Assembly (NCBI RefSeq): GCF_023283485.1
Contig: NZ_JAKILU010000005.1
Span: forward strand, 1 to 64,000
From: Shewanella glacialipiscicola
Lineage (GTDB): Bacteria > Pseudomonadota > Gammaproteobacteria > Enterobacterales > Shewanellaceae
Reading direction: 5' to 3'
Length of the DNA stretch: 64,000 nucleotides
This document shows positions 1 through 9,069 of the stretch, in pieces (the first letter of the stretch is position 1; every line of letters begins with the position of its first letter). The translations under genes and the position numbers were made by a program. The notes under the pieces are model-generated. The model saw only the letters and a list, made by a program, of their open reading frames with translations. It was not told the origin of the DNA and ran no database searches.

Positions 1-15
1 TTATAGTTCATATCG

Positions 16-420
16 GTCACCTCGAGTCAGATTTTGTGCACCTAAATCATGGCACATTGCGATGCCGAGGCCGAGGTGACCATCTCAGCAGGCATAACTC
101 TGAAGCTCAATTAAGTCTTTCCCCCTCGGCGTTGCCGCAGGGCGAATAGGCAAATTGCGTGAGTCTCGCCATGGTCGTTCTCGTGCATCCATGCACTTCA
201 CGACATTCAGGCATCCTGCCTATCAGATGGCGAGCTAGCTTTCGCAGGTGCAGGGATGCATCCTTCGGAAGCGGTAGCAAATTTGCCAATGAGCCCAAGG
301 GGCTTTTAACTCCGTTGGGGGCGTCTTGGAGCATCCAAGGAGGATAGGACGAGCAGTTCTCCTTGGTCGACTCTGATTGAAAATCAGGGGTTGAAGACCC
401 ACGACCTTGATTCACCTCGG
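16..420. repeat. hairpin-rich intergenic block with recurring GCATCC cores
   Basis: No convincing gene is seen here. The sequence has an inverted pair GGTCACCTCG (16-25) / CGAGGTGACC (71-80) and four copies of GCATCC at 185, 211, 258 and 331. Each copy lies in a short imperfect palindrome, for example GTGCATCCATGCAC, GGATGCATCC and CTTGGAGCATCCAAG. A GC-rich palindrome CCTCGGCCGCGAGG lies at 416-429. Open frames exist on both strands (for instance 107-415 minus) but look like by-products of the repeats. The block could be an intergenic mosaic repeat or a structured RNA; the sequence alone does not decide. Confidence 0.4.
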
Positions 421-883
421 CCGCGAGGCCGCATTAACTCAACGAACTCAACGCGAAACGGTTAACTCATAACACTCAATACAGTGCTACAAACACAGAG
501 CAACAAGAAAATAAGTGCCACAGCATATTCACTCATTTGCAGGAGGATTGGGGTATCTAAGAAAGAGAAAAGACACATCGTCCTGATGCAAGTGACTTAT
601 ATTACTGATTACCGACAGGTGTTATCGATAGGTAAAAAATGCTCATCCTTGTTGAAAACCTAAGATAGCGTTCTGATTAATTCATGTCTAGTATTTTAAT
701 AATATAAATTAGCTAGTTAACCAATTAATTCATCGAAACATAGTGGCTGTCACACTAAGGTCTAATGCCGAATATTTAGCCTACTGGCTTAAATGTTATA
801 TTAAGTGAGTGATCAAGCCATGAATATTACCTAGCTTACAAAGTGCCTAAATTTAACTCAGTGCAGCTGTTCTATTGACGCCA
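421..883. other. gene-free AT-rich stretch
   Basis: No coding region, RNA gene or clear promoter is recognised here. The DNA is AT-rich with stops in all frames. Confidence 0.5.
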
Positions 884-1030
884 TCAAATAACGCCTTCAA
901 ATAACGCCGTCAAATACTTACTTATACCGACTAAAACAACATAAACCGCGCCGTTGTGCTGCTGTACCAATGCCATATAAGGCTATTTCAACATTAAAAT
1001 AGCGCAGCATTGGTATAAACGGCTGTCGGT
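884..1030. repeat. 13-bp tandem repeat and nested hairpin upstream of the LysR gene
   Basis: TCAAATAACGCC(T/G) is repeated at 884-896 and 897-909, with a partial third copy from 910. Downstream is a nested hairpin: ACCGAC 926-931 with GTCGGT 1025-1030, TACCAATGC 965-973 with GCATTGGTA 1006-1014, and GCTATTT 982-988 with AAATAGC 997-1003. It has no U tract, so it is not a simple terminator. It could be a dispersed palindromic repeat or a 5' leader structure of the LysR gene at 1080. Confidence 0.45.
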
Positions 1031-1079
1031 TAGGGCTAGGCTAGCTTAAAATAACGTTTTCAATTTTAGAGGGGCCCGC

Positions 1080-2027
1080 GTGATACAACATAGAGCTAGC
1101 CAGATGGTGATATTTCACACTCTGGTGACCAGTGGCAGTTTTACCCAAGCGGCGGCTAAATTAAAAACCTCGACTTCCTATGTCAGCAAACAAATTGGTG
1201 CACTAGAAGCTGAGCTGAATTTACTGCTAGTACAGCGTACCACTCGCACCTTAGTGTTAACCGACGCTGGCCAGCAGTTTGCCCATTACTGTGAGCAAGT
1301 GTTTGAGGCAACACAAAATGCCGATGCTATGATGCTCGATGCCCGTGATGATATTAGCGGTACTATTCGTCTAGGTTGCTCGCAATCCTTTGGCACGTTA
1401 CACATTATTCCTGCGTTAGAAGTGTTACAGCAAAAATACCCTGAGTTACGCTTTGAGCTGAGCCTGTTCGACCATAAGGCTGACATGCTAGAGGAAGGTC
1501 TGGATTTGTGGATCACCAATCATGAGCAGCTACACGAAAGTTATATCGCCCAGCACCTCGCTGAAACCAACTTTGTGGTGGTTGCCTCCCCCGATTATTT
1601 ACTCAAGCACGGCGTGCCGCACCATCCACAGGAGTTGGCTCAACATAATTGTGTTATCTATCAAAGTAAAAGCCGTAATTATGATCGCTGGAGCTTTGCT
1701 AAAAATGACCTTGAGCAAACCGTGCAGGTGGCGGGGAATTACCGTGTTGATTTAGCTGAAGCGGTGCGTAATGCGGTGATTGCTGGGCGCGGCATAGGTT
1801 ATGTGGCTACTTATTTACTCAGTGATGAGTTTCAAAGCGGTAAACTGATTCAACTCTTGCCCGATTGGAAACCCCTACAGCAAATGCCCGTTTATGTGGT
1901 TTATCCAAGGCGGCGCCATCTACCGACTAAGTACAAACTGATCATTGACTGCTTAAAGTCGCATATTGGTCACCCACCCTATTGGGATAAAAGGCTCAAG
2001 CCTTGGCTAGGTAAGGCGATTATGTAA
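1080..2027 (+). CDS. LysR-family transcriptional regulator
   Basis: A DNA-binding regulator of 315 aa, the usual LysR length. The N-terminal winged helix-turn-helix spans about residues 8-67, with the typical pattern of FTQAAAKL, the turn STSYVSKQI and the segment RTTRTLVLTDAG. A periplasmic-binding-protein-like effector domain follows (about 90-300). It starts at GTG 1080 behind an AGAGGGG ribosome site. The next gene in the same direction is a NupC-type carrier about 260 bp on; control of that gene is possible but only a guess. The effector is unknown. Family call firm, target unknown. Confidence 0.9.
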   Translation: MIQHRASQMVIFHTLVTSGSFTQAAAKLKTSTSYVSKQIGALEAELNLLLVQRTTRTLVLTDAGQQFAHYCEQVFEATQNADAMMLDARDDISGTIRLGCSQSFGTLHIIPALEVLQQKYPELRFELSLFDHKADMLEEGLDLWITNHEQLHESYIAQHLAETNFVVVASPDYLLKHGVPHHPQELAQHNCVIYQSKSRNYDRWSFAKNDLEQTVQVAGNYRVDLAEAVRNAVIAGRGIGYVATYLLSDEFQSGKLIQLLPDWKPLQQMPVYVVYPRRRHLPTKYKLIIDCLKSHIGHPPYWDKRLKPWLGKAIM

Positions 2028-2286
2028 CGGCTTATTTACCTCTGCATTTAAAAATCAATACCGATCTGCGTGGCGCGATGTCGATTGTTGCTGCTGACAC
2101 AAATATTATTTCCTGTCGGCAACAGTACGCAGATTAATTTTTATTATCCTTTACAAACAGTAACTTAAACTTCTGCATTTTCAAGCTTCTTTATCGTAAC
2201 AGCCCAGTAACGCCCTCGACTTGCCCTTACTATTACTCAGCCTACAATGCGCGACTTCTTCCTTCACTAAAAAGAACAAACCCATT

Positions 2287-3495
2287 ATGACCGCGATATT
2301 AGGCATGATTAGCATACTGTTTTTTGCATGGTTACTGTCAGTGAACCGCAAAAACATTCCTTACCGTACAGTGATTTTAGCCCTAGGTTTACAAATTCTG
2401 TTTGCCCTGTTGGTGCTCTACGTGCCTGCGGGTAAGTCCGTATTACAGTCCGTTACCGCTGGTGTATCGAGTGTAATAGCCTACGGCAACGAAGGGATTG
2501 GCTTCTTGTTTGGCGATCTTGCCACGGGTAAAGTCGGCTTTGTATTTGCTATCAATGTGTTAGGTATTATCATTTTCTTCTCGGCATTGATTTCAGCCCT
2601 ATACCATATTGGCTTAATGCCTAAGGTGATCAACATTATTGGTGGTGGTCTGCAGCGTTTTCTGGGCACCGGTCGCGCTGAGTCGTTATCTGCTACGGCG
2701 AACATCTTCGTTGGCATGATTGAAGCGCCGTTGGTAATCAAACCTTATTTAAAGCACATGAGCGACTCGCAGTTTTTCGCGGTAATGAGCTGTGGCCTAG
2801 CCTCTGTAGCGGGTGGCACCTTAGTGGGATATGCCGCTTTAGGTGTCGACCTTAACTATTTGATTGCCGCCGCCTTTATGTCAGCTCCTGCGGGTCTGTT
2901 GATGGCAAAAATCTTAATGCCACCGAGCGAGCATGATAAAAATAGTATTGATGAAATCACTTCAGTTGAACTGCCACGCGCGACCAATGTGGTTGAAGCC
3001 TTAGCCGATGGCGCAATGTCGGGTATGCGGATTGCGGTAGGGATTGGTGCAACTCTGCTGGCTTTTGTCAGCGTTATCGCCCTACTTAATGGTATTTTAG
3101 GTGCTGTGGGTGAATGGTTTGGTTACAGCTTAAGCTTCGAATTTTTACTCGGTTATCTATTTGCCCCTATGGCGTGGCTGTTAGGTATTCCTTGGCATGA
3201 AGCGATTACTGCAGGCTCTCTCATCGGCCAAAAAATTGTCGTTAATGAGTTTGTGGCCTTTATTCAGTTAATGAAAGTAGAAGACCAACTCAGCGTCCAT
3301 TCACAGGCCGTTGTCACCTTTGCCCTGTGTGGTTTTGCAAATATTTCGACTATGGCAATTTTGATTGGTGGGCTAGGTAGTATGGTGCCAGAGCGCCGCG
3401 AGTTTATCGCCCGTAATGGATTTCGCGCCATTGCCGCTGGCGTATTGGCCAACCTAATGAGTGCTGCTATTGCCAGTATTATTCTCTCGTTATAG
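2287..3495 (+). CDS. NupC-family concentrative nucleoside transporter
   Basis: An inner-membrane cation-coupled nucleoside uptake carrier of the CNT/NupC family. The 402-aa form from ATG 2287 begins MTAILGMISILFF and fits the usual length of about 400. An alternative TTG at 2221 would add 22 polar residues that do not belong to the family. Visible family features are the N-terminal hydrophobic helices, the Gate region (about residues 95-190) with NIFVGMIEAPLVIKPY, and the C-terminal domain with CGFANISTMAILIGG. It is followed by a strong terminator at 3656. Substrate range (pyrimidine versus purine nucleosides) cannot be read from sequence. Confidence 0.9.
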   Translation: MTAILGMISILFFAWLLSVNRKNIPYRTVILALGLQILFALLVLYVPAGKSVLQSVTAGVSSVIAYGNEGIGFLFGDLATGKVGFVFAINVLGIIIFFSALISALYHIGLMPKVINIIGGGLQRFLGTGRAESLSATANIFVGMIEAPLVIKPYLKHMSDSQFFAVMSCGLASVAGGTLVGYAALGVDLNYLIAAAFMSAPAGLLMAKILMPPSEHDKNSIDEITSVELPRATNVVEALADGAMSGMRIAVGIGATLLAFVSVIALLNGILGAVGEWFGYSLSFEFLLGYLFAPMAWLLGIPWHEAITAGSLIGQKIVVNEFVAFIQLMKVEDQLSVHSQAVVTFALCGFANISTMAILIGGLGSMVPERREFIARNGFRAIAAGVLANLMSAAIASIILSL

Positions 3496-3506
3496 GTTGA
3501 GCCACT

Positions 3507-3566
3507 GTGTTTAACTGCCGGTATTTAGCGGCCAGTGTTTAACTGCTGGTGTTTAACTACCAGTAT
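3507..3566. repeat. three short direct repeats GTGTTTAACTRCYRGT
   Basis: Copies begin near 3507, 3535 and 3551, directly after the nupC-like stop codon. They look like recent slippage or duplication. No function is evident. Confidence 0.45.
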
Positions 3567-3655
3567 TGAGCGGCCGGCAGCTAACTTGCAGTATCTCTGA
3601 CTTACACAATTTGATCTCAGCTATCAAATCACAAACGAGTACCTTTACTCACAAT

Positions 3656-3696
3656 AAACCCCACATCAACATAAACTTGATGTGGGGTTTATTTTT
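3656..3696 (+). terminator. rho-independent terminator
   Basis: A perfect 14-bp stem (AAACCCCACATCAA 3656-3669, TTGATGTGGGGTTT 3677-3690) has a 7-nt loop and is followed by ATTTTT. It ends the nucleoside carrier transcript. The remaining spacer up to 3980 shows nothing else; small open frames across it are not supported. Confidence 0.9.
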
Positions 3697-3980
3697 ACCC
3701 ATCCCAAAAGAGGTAGCCTCAACTATAATATCTGCTTCTTATCTAGTAAGAACACAATAAATCAGCATCAACAACACACTCAAGTAATTGATATAAATTA
3801 CCTTATACCCATAATTAAATGTAAAAATGGCAAAGTGCGAATGGGCAATTCGTCAGTTAACTACATTTATTTAATACAACTTATGAACTATTTTGTGTGT
3901 TAGCTCGTAAGACTTGTTCTTAAATTAACTTATACTTTGTTATGTGTTACAACGCACCTTCCCTCTGTCTGGATATCTAT

Positions 3981-5303
3981 ATGATTTTATTTAGTAAACG
4001 CTTAAAAGAAGAGAATGAACTCTTAAAAGAAGAGCTATCATCAATGCAGCAGGTTAGGGAAAGCCTAGACAGTGAAATGATCGCAATTACCCTTGATGCT
4101 AATGGCGAAATATCCGCCATTAATAGTCATTTCATTAATGACATGCAGTATAAAAATACATCGCCTGTGGGCAAGCATTTAACTGATTTAGTGCCTGAAC
4201 GCGCCAAAAACACCATCCACTTTAAACGTATGGCTGATGCATTAAGGCAATGTGAGCATTGGGCGGGCGCACTACAAATAACGAAGGGCAACGGTGAAGA
4301 AGCATGGCTGCGGGCAATTTTACAGCCGGTAAAAAATAGCAATGGCAAAGTAAAACACTTTTCTATTTATGCTAATGATCTCACTCGTACGATTGAAGAA
4401 GCCCAAGAGCACGAAGATTTAACCCAAGCATTACTGCGTTCTACCGCGGTGATAGAATTTAATTTAGATGGCACAGTCATAACCGCTAACGATAACTTTC
4501 TACATGCGATGGGTTACAGTAAAAACCAAATTGTCGGTAAACACCATAAGATATTTTGTGAGCCAGAAGAATATAACTCAATAGAATATCAGCACTTTTG
4601 GGAACAATTGCGTAAAGGTCATTTTGTGGCCAATCGCTTTAAACGTGTCGACAGTCATGGGCGCGTTGTTTGGTTAGAAGCCTCCTACAACCCGATTTTT
4701 GATGGCTACAAACAACTCTATAAAGTTGTGAAATTTGCCACCGACATTACCGACCAAGTGAACCGTGAGCAGGCTATTGCGGAGGCTGCTGATATCGCCT
4801 ATGACACCTCTCAACACACAGATTCTATGGCGCAAAAAGGCAGTAAAGTGCTACAAGAAATGGTTGAGGTCATGAATAAATTGGCGCTTCAAATGGGCGC
4901 CGCCGCCCAAGGTATTGAAGATTTAGATAAGCAATCGCAGATGATTGGCACTTTGGTACAAAGTATTAGTGGCATTGCGGATCAAACTAATTTACTGGCA
5001 TTAAATGCCGCCATTGAAGCCGCTCGCGCGGGTGAGCAAGGTCGTGGCTTTGCAGTTGTTGCCGATGAAGTAAGGCAGCTGGCCTCGCGCACGAGTAAGG
5101 CTACCGAAGAAATCGTTGATGTGGTTTCTAAAAACAAGAAACTCACTGAAAGTGCTGTCAATATGATTGAAGCTGGCAAAAAACAAGCTCAGCTTGGATT
5201 AGAGCTCTCTACTGAGTCAGGCAATGTGATGACAGACATCCAAGATGGGGCACAAAAAGTAGTGAATGCTGTGGGTCAATTTACCAACCAGCTCACGGTT
5301 TAG
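3981..5303 (+). CDS. soluble double-PAS methyl-accepting chemotaxis protein
   Basis: A chemoreceptor that passes a sensory signal to the CheA/CheW arrays. From ATG 3981 it has 440 aa: a short coiled segment ([14 protein letters not shown]), PAS 1 (about 30-125), PAS 2 (about 130-250, with [17 protein letters not shown]) and a C-terminal signalling domain with the conserved hairpin [20 protein letters not shown]. There is no transmembrane helix or HAMP domain, so it should be cytoplasmic, like Aer-type or energy-taxis receptors. An upstream ATG at 3942 would add a cysteine-rich tail and seems less likely. Ligand or cofactor (heme, FAD or none) is not determinable. Confidence 0.88.
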   Translation: MILFSKRLKEENELLKEELSSMQQVRESLDSEMIAITLDANGEISAINSHFINDMQYKNTSPVGKHLTDLVPERAKNTIHFKRMADALRQCEHWAGALQITKGNGEEAWLRAILQPVKNSNGKVKHFSIYANDLTRTIEEAQEHEDLTQALLRSTAVIEFNLDGTVITANDNFLHAMGYSKNQIVGKHHKIFCEPEEYNSIEYQHFWEQLRKGHFVANRFKRVDSHGRVVWLEASYNPIFDGYKQLYKVVKFATDITDQVNREQAIAEAADIAYDTSQHTDSMAQKGSKVLQEMVEVMNKLALQMGAAAQGIEDLDKQSQMIGTLVQSISGIADQTNLLALNAAIEAARAGEQGRGFAVVADEVRQLASRTSKATEEIVDVVSKNKKLTESAVNMIEAGKKQAQLGLELSTESGNVMTDIQDGAQKVVNAVGQFTNQLTV

Positions 5304-5452
5304 CGTTAAGTTAAGCGCGATTTTAGCTTTTTTTACCGGCATGATTTTTAAAGTGCAGCAGGCTTTAACCTATTCATTTTAAAACCCTACTCTTTATCTG
5401 CTTGTTTTAAATACTGATTTTTAAATTGAATTAGCCAAGGATGGCTGTAATG

Positions 5453-5492
5453 CTTACTCGTTCACTTACACTCTTACTCGTTCACCTACACT
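5453..5492. repeat. 20-bp tandem duplication
   Basis: CTTACTCGTTCACTTACACT (5453-5472) is followed at once by the same 20-mer with one mismatch (5473-5492). It is non-coding. Confidence 0.6.
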
Positions 5493-5645
5493 TGGGATAG
5501 TGGCTGAATTAACCGATTAACTTTATTACCTTATCCATAAATTTATTGCAGATAAAGGGAAAAATCATCTGCAGAGGTACAGCGCTTATACCGAGTGCAG
5601 AGTAATATAAACGTATTCGCTTTAACGGCATTTAACTCATTTTTG

Positions 5646-5735
5646 ATGGGGATTAAATTCCCTAAATTATTCTTATCAATTTGTTTAATAGCGTTATTTC
5701 TATTAAACACTATTCTCTATCCACAAAAAACATAA
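5646..5735 (+). CDS. possible 29-aa hydrophobic peptide
   Basis: ATG 5646 opens a short frame encoding MGIKFPKLFLSICLIALF followed by about a dozen residues. It resembles a signal peptide or a single membrane helix. No good ribosome site is visible and the frame stops at 5735. It may be the start of a lost gene, a small membrane protein, or chance. The rest of the 5304-5819 spacer shows no other gene. Confidence 0.2.
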   Translation: MGIKFPKLFLSICLIALFLLNTILYPQKT

Positions 5736-5819
5736 CGGTTCGTACCTTTGTTATGCAGCGAAATGGCTATAGCAATCCTCAGTCAAAATGATGAGTTATC
5801 GTCTTTGTACAATTGCGTA

Positions 5820-6089
5820 CTAGGGCGTGTTGACGTTTCGAGATGAAATTTTGTTCGCTCTGGCAAGCTCGTGATCACGAAACGAGGAGTGACATGTAGT
5901 TATTCTACTCAAATGACGAGTGACAAAGAGCAAGAGCTTGCCAGACGAACCCTTCGGGCAGCGTTTGGCTGGCGTTTCTGCTGCGTTATCGCCCGTTTAT
6001 GTAGAATAACTACACTGCACGGGCTTTGCCTTGCATAAAAGCCCGCCAACTCGCTGCAAAAATAACCCTGAAACGTCAACACGCCCTAG
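5820..6089. mobile_element. MITE-like element with perfect 20-bp terminal inverted repeats
   Basis: The ends are ctagggcgtgttgacgtttc (5820-5839) and its exact complement (6070-6089). The flanks share GCGTA (5815-5819 and 6089-6093), consistent with a 4-5 bp target duplication. Inside are two more perfect inverted pairs: TCTGGCAAGCTC 5859-5870 / 5934-5945 and TGTAGTTATTCTAC 5895-5908 / 6001-6014. There is no transposase frame. The size, ends and internal folding fit a non-autonomous miniature transposon moved by an enzyme encoded elsewhere. Confidence 0.8.
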
Positions 6090-6141
6090 CGTAACCCATC
6101 ATCCTTTAAGCCATAGTTAATTCAATAAATGAGTTGGCATA

Positions 6142-7126
6142 TTACTCACCACGAAGTTTTGTTTCGAAAAAAGCTAAACTCCGCGACCAAGCAAGTTCCG
6201 CAGTGGCTTTATCATATCGGCCAGTGGAATCGTTGTGGAATCCGTGGTGTACATTCGGGTAAAGATACGCAATATAATCGGCTTTATTGGCTTTTAACTG
6301 AGTTTCGTATTCTGCCCAAGTGTCATTAACGCGTTCGTCAAGCTCAGCAAACTGCAGCATTAATGGGCCCTTGACGCGGTTACGCAACGGCATCGCTGCT
6401 GGAGTTCCATAAAATGGTACGCCCGCATTAAGCTCATCAGGGATGGTAGCGGCTAACATATTGACGATATAACCGCCAAAACAAAAGCCGACCGCACCCA
6501 GCTTGCCATTGCTCTGCGGATGAGCTTTTAAAAACTGTGCGGCGGCAATAAAGTCTTGTTCTATTTTGGCTTTATCTAAACTACTTTGCATGGTGCGGCC
6601 CGCATCATCATTACCGGGATAGCCACCCAGTGAATACAGTGCGTCGGGAGCCAAGGCGATATAACCTTGCGCCGCTAAACGGCGGGCAACATCTTCGATA
6701 TAAGGATTTAAGCCTCTGTTTTCATGTATGACTAACACCACAGCGGCTTTTTTTACTGGGATCTATAGTTCTCGCTTCACCAGCGGTGCTTGCAGCAATG
6801 AGTAATTCATCGGGGATCACTAAATAGCCACGCCCTTCACCAAAGCCATTTGGCGAAGGAAATTTTACATAGCTTGCTTGAATAGCGGGATCATTAAAAG
6901 ATACTTGCTCGGCGAGGGCATAATTGGGTAAAAAGGCGCCGGTCAGTGTCGTCATAGTAAATCCTAACGCGACGAGCCCAGCAAGGCGCCCCATAAACTC
7001 ACGGCGATCAATAATGCCGTGTGCATATTCGTCATACCAGTCAAAGGCTTCTTGTGGAATAGCTTGTGCGTCATGCGCAATTTGCGGGGTTATTATCCCT
7101 TGGGTTTGCTTATCTTGCTGTGTCAT
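6142..7126 (-). pseudogene. dienelactone hydrolase family protein, split by a frameshift
   Basis: The two halves (6722-7126 and 6142-6741, minus strand) together encode one alpha/beta hydrolase of about 325 aa. The first half has a twin-arginine signal (DRREFMGRLAG near residue 42, hydrophobic stretch, ALA cleavage). The second half has the hydrolase core with the nucleophile elbow GFCFGGY and the late HHGFH histidine region. They join at a run of seven T on the plus strand (6748-6754). Six would give a continuous reading through SKKAAVVLVIHE. So there is one extra base: a true frameshift mutation, a sequencing error, or a slippage site. If restored, it would be an exported hydrolase acting on lactone or ester bonds; the substrate is unknown. 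Confidence 0.8.
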
Positions 7127-7306
7127 GAGGTGTCTCCATTGGACAAGCTAACCGCAGGTAGTATGCCTTCCCTAAGCTTGAGAGTAATAACGTTTTGAGG
7201 GTCTACTAGAGAGTAAAGGAAGAATCGTGCCCATGGCAACGTTAGCGTTTACCGTTTTGTAAATAAGTATTTAAATCACACTAAAAGCAATTGAATTAAC
7301 AACTCT

Positions 7307-7435
7307 ATGTTCTATATCAATGAGGGCGTTCGAGTAATAAAAAAGCATCATGACATGCAAAGTCACCATTCCGATTTGAATGAAGCCTATTTGGCTGTAG
7401 AGCAAGATATTGAAGGGGCAAAATATAAGGCATAA
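7307..7435 (+). CDS. possible 42-aa hypothetical protein
   Basis: ATG 7307 to TAA 7433-7435 encodes a charged peptide beginning MFYINEGVRVIKKHH. No clear ribosome site precedes it and no family is recognised. It may be real, a remnant or chance. The rest of the 7127-7587 spacer holds only the hairpin at 7480. Confidence 0.2.
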   Translation: MFYINEGVRVIKKHHDMQSHHSDLNEAYLAVEQDIEGAKYKA

Positions 7436-7479
7436 ACGATCAACCGCAGAATATGCAAAATGAACTAATGCTGCAAACG

Positions 7480-7500
7480 AGACGACCTTTGCGGTCGTCT
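7480..7500 (-). terminator. weak hairpin downstream of pbpG
   Basis: AGACGACC 7480-7487 pairs with GGTCGTCT 7493-7500 around a 5-nt loop. The following bases on the minus strand are only mildly T-rich, so termination is uncertain. Confidence 0.35.
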
Positions 7501-7587
7501 ACTGAGGGCTAACCTAAGCGCTTGCTAAACTAACTAAAGCACTATGGTGTAAAACTATTACGTGAACTGCTGAGTACTAAACCTCGT

Positions 7588-8553
7588 TCAAAGCTTAGCT
7601 AATTGTTGCTGGCTACGCACCCTTTTGTATTGTCTCGCTTCAGCAGGAATCGGGGTCACTTTACCAGTCTCTAACCAATTACGCAGACGATTAGCATCGG
7701 CGATATGAGTATATTTACCGTAGGCATCAAGCACCACAAAGGCTACTTGCCGTTTTGCCATTTCGGTACGCATCACTAAGCAATGCCCCGCTTCGTTAGT
7801 AAAACCGGTTTTAGTCAGATGGATATTCCAGTTATCTTTATAAACCAAACGGTTAGTATTGCGAAAATCCAAACTGTATCTTGGCTTAGCAAAGGTAACG
7901 GTCTTTTTTTCAGTCGAGCTCAATTGGCCTAGCATAGGATAACCTTCACTGGCTTTAAGTAGCACAACAAGATCGCGGGCGCTGGAGACGTTTTTATAGG
8001 ATAACCCTGTAGGTTCAACATAACGGGTATTTTTCATGCCAAGCGCTTTAGCCTTGGCATTCATCGCCCGAATAAAAGCTTTATGGCCACCAGGGTAATG
8101 ATGTGCAAGACTCGCCGCGGCACGGTTTTCAGATGACATTAACGTCAGCAGTAGCATGTCTTTACGGCTAATTTCACTGCCAATACGCACCCGAGAATAA
8201 ACGCCACGCATTTCCTGAGTGTCTTTAATATTGACCGTTAACTTTTGATCCATTGCGAGTTTGGCATCTAAGGTCACCATCGCCGTCATCAGCTTAGTGA
8301 CTGAGGCTATGGGCAACACAGCATTTGGGTTACTCGAATATAAAACTTCGTTGGTTTTAAGGTCGACCACCATAGCGCTACTCGATGCCACTTCTTGCTG
8401 TTTTACTATCGCTTTTTTAACAGCAGTACTTTTGCTGGCATAGCTAGCATAGTTAACTGGGACAGGAGCCGAATTGGCGGAATGCGCTGTCGTGGCAACA
8501 GTAAAACTGCTGCATACAAGGATAAAACTACTGAGTAGAAAACGGATCTTCAT
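7588..8553 (-). CDS. pbpG: D-alanyl-D-alanine endopeptidase (PBP7-type, S11 family)
   Basis: A periplasmic serine peptidase that cuts D-Ala-mDAP cross-links of peptidoglycan. The 321-aa protein has a signal peptide (about 1-26) and the three penicillin-binding motifs: SVTK at 84-87 (nucleophile Ser84), SEN at 141-143 and KTG at 248-250. The compact form without a C-terminal membrane anchor domain matches PBP7 (PbpG, about 310 aa) rather than the larger DacA/DacC carboxypeptidases. It is monocistronic: the neighbours are a broken hydrolase gene and, 500 bp away, lrgB. Family call firm. Confidence 0.9.
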   Translation of the reverse strand: MKIRFLLSSFILVCSSFTVATTAHSANSAPVPVNYASYASKSTAVKKAIVKQQEVASSSAMVVDLKTNEVLYSSNPNAVLPIASVTKLMTAMVTLDAKLAMDQKLTVNIKDTQEMRGVYSRVRIGSEISRKDMLLLTLMSSENRAAASLAHHYPGGHKAFIRAMNAKAKALGMKNTRYVEPTGLSYKNVSSARDLVVLLKASEGYPMLGQLSSTEKKTVTFAKPRYSLDFRNTNRLVYKDNWNIHLTKTGFTNEAGHCLVMRTEMAKRQVAFVVLDAYGKYTHIADANRLRNWLETGKVTPIPAEARQYKRVRSQQQLAKL

Positions 8554-8961
8554 TTAGATTTCACTGAATAAAAAAGGGATCGATTGTGCTATGGCACAAG
8601 GTTTTGCTAAGTATAGGAGTTCTTCAGTGAAAGAAATAGAATGTAATGAGATTTTTATCTGCAAGATCAGCACTTTCTTGTCTATTTTGCTTATGTAAAG
8701 CCAGCTTAACCTGTCACTGAGTTTCAATATTCAAGCGGCTAGATACAGACTTTTGACTTACGGCAGTCATTACAGCTTAAATATATAGATTCCTCAGTAG
8801 AATCATTGGCTATGAAAATAATACACGACTTTTTATACTTTTAACAAAAAACACACAGTAAAGTCAGTTAAAAATGCGTTTGGGATATCCTAAAGCCCCC
8901 ACTAATATGATGTATTTCAACTTAATACAGCACGCCCTCTCTGAGGGGATTAATCTCAAGC
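8554..8961. other. intergenic spacer upstream of pbpG
   Basis: About 400 bp, AT-rich, with no recognised gene. A 23-codon GTG frame at 8627-8698 has an AGGAG in front of it but no other support. Confidence 0.4.
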
Positions 8962-8997
8962 AAAAAAAAGGCGCATAACCAAAAAGGTGTTAGCGCC
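8962..8997 (-). terminator. rho-independent terminator of the lrgAB-like pair
   Basis: On the minus strand GGCGC (8997-8993) pairs with GCGCC (8974-8970), extended by TAACxxCC-type pairs around an A/T loop. It is followed by seven to eight T (8969-8962). It lies 70 bp past the lrgB stop. Confidence 0.8.
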
Positions 8998-9069
8998 CGA
9001 AGAGGCAAATTTGCCAAAATTGAGGAGTGTAAATTCAAGCCGTAAAACTCACACGATAGAATTCAAAGC

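Noticed and set aside
107-415. 102-aa open frame on the minus strand (and a 62-aa frame on plus)
   Set aside because: It overlaps the palindrome-rich block, lacks a family or ribosome site, and its length is explained by GC-rich repeats.
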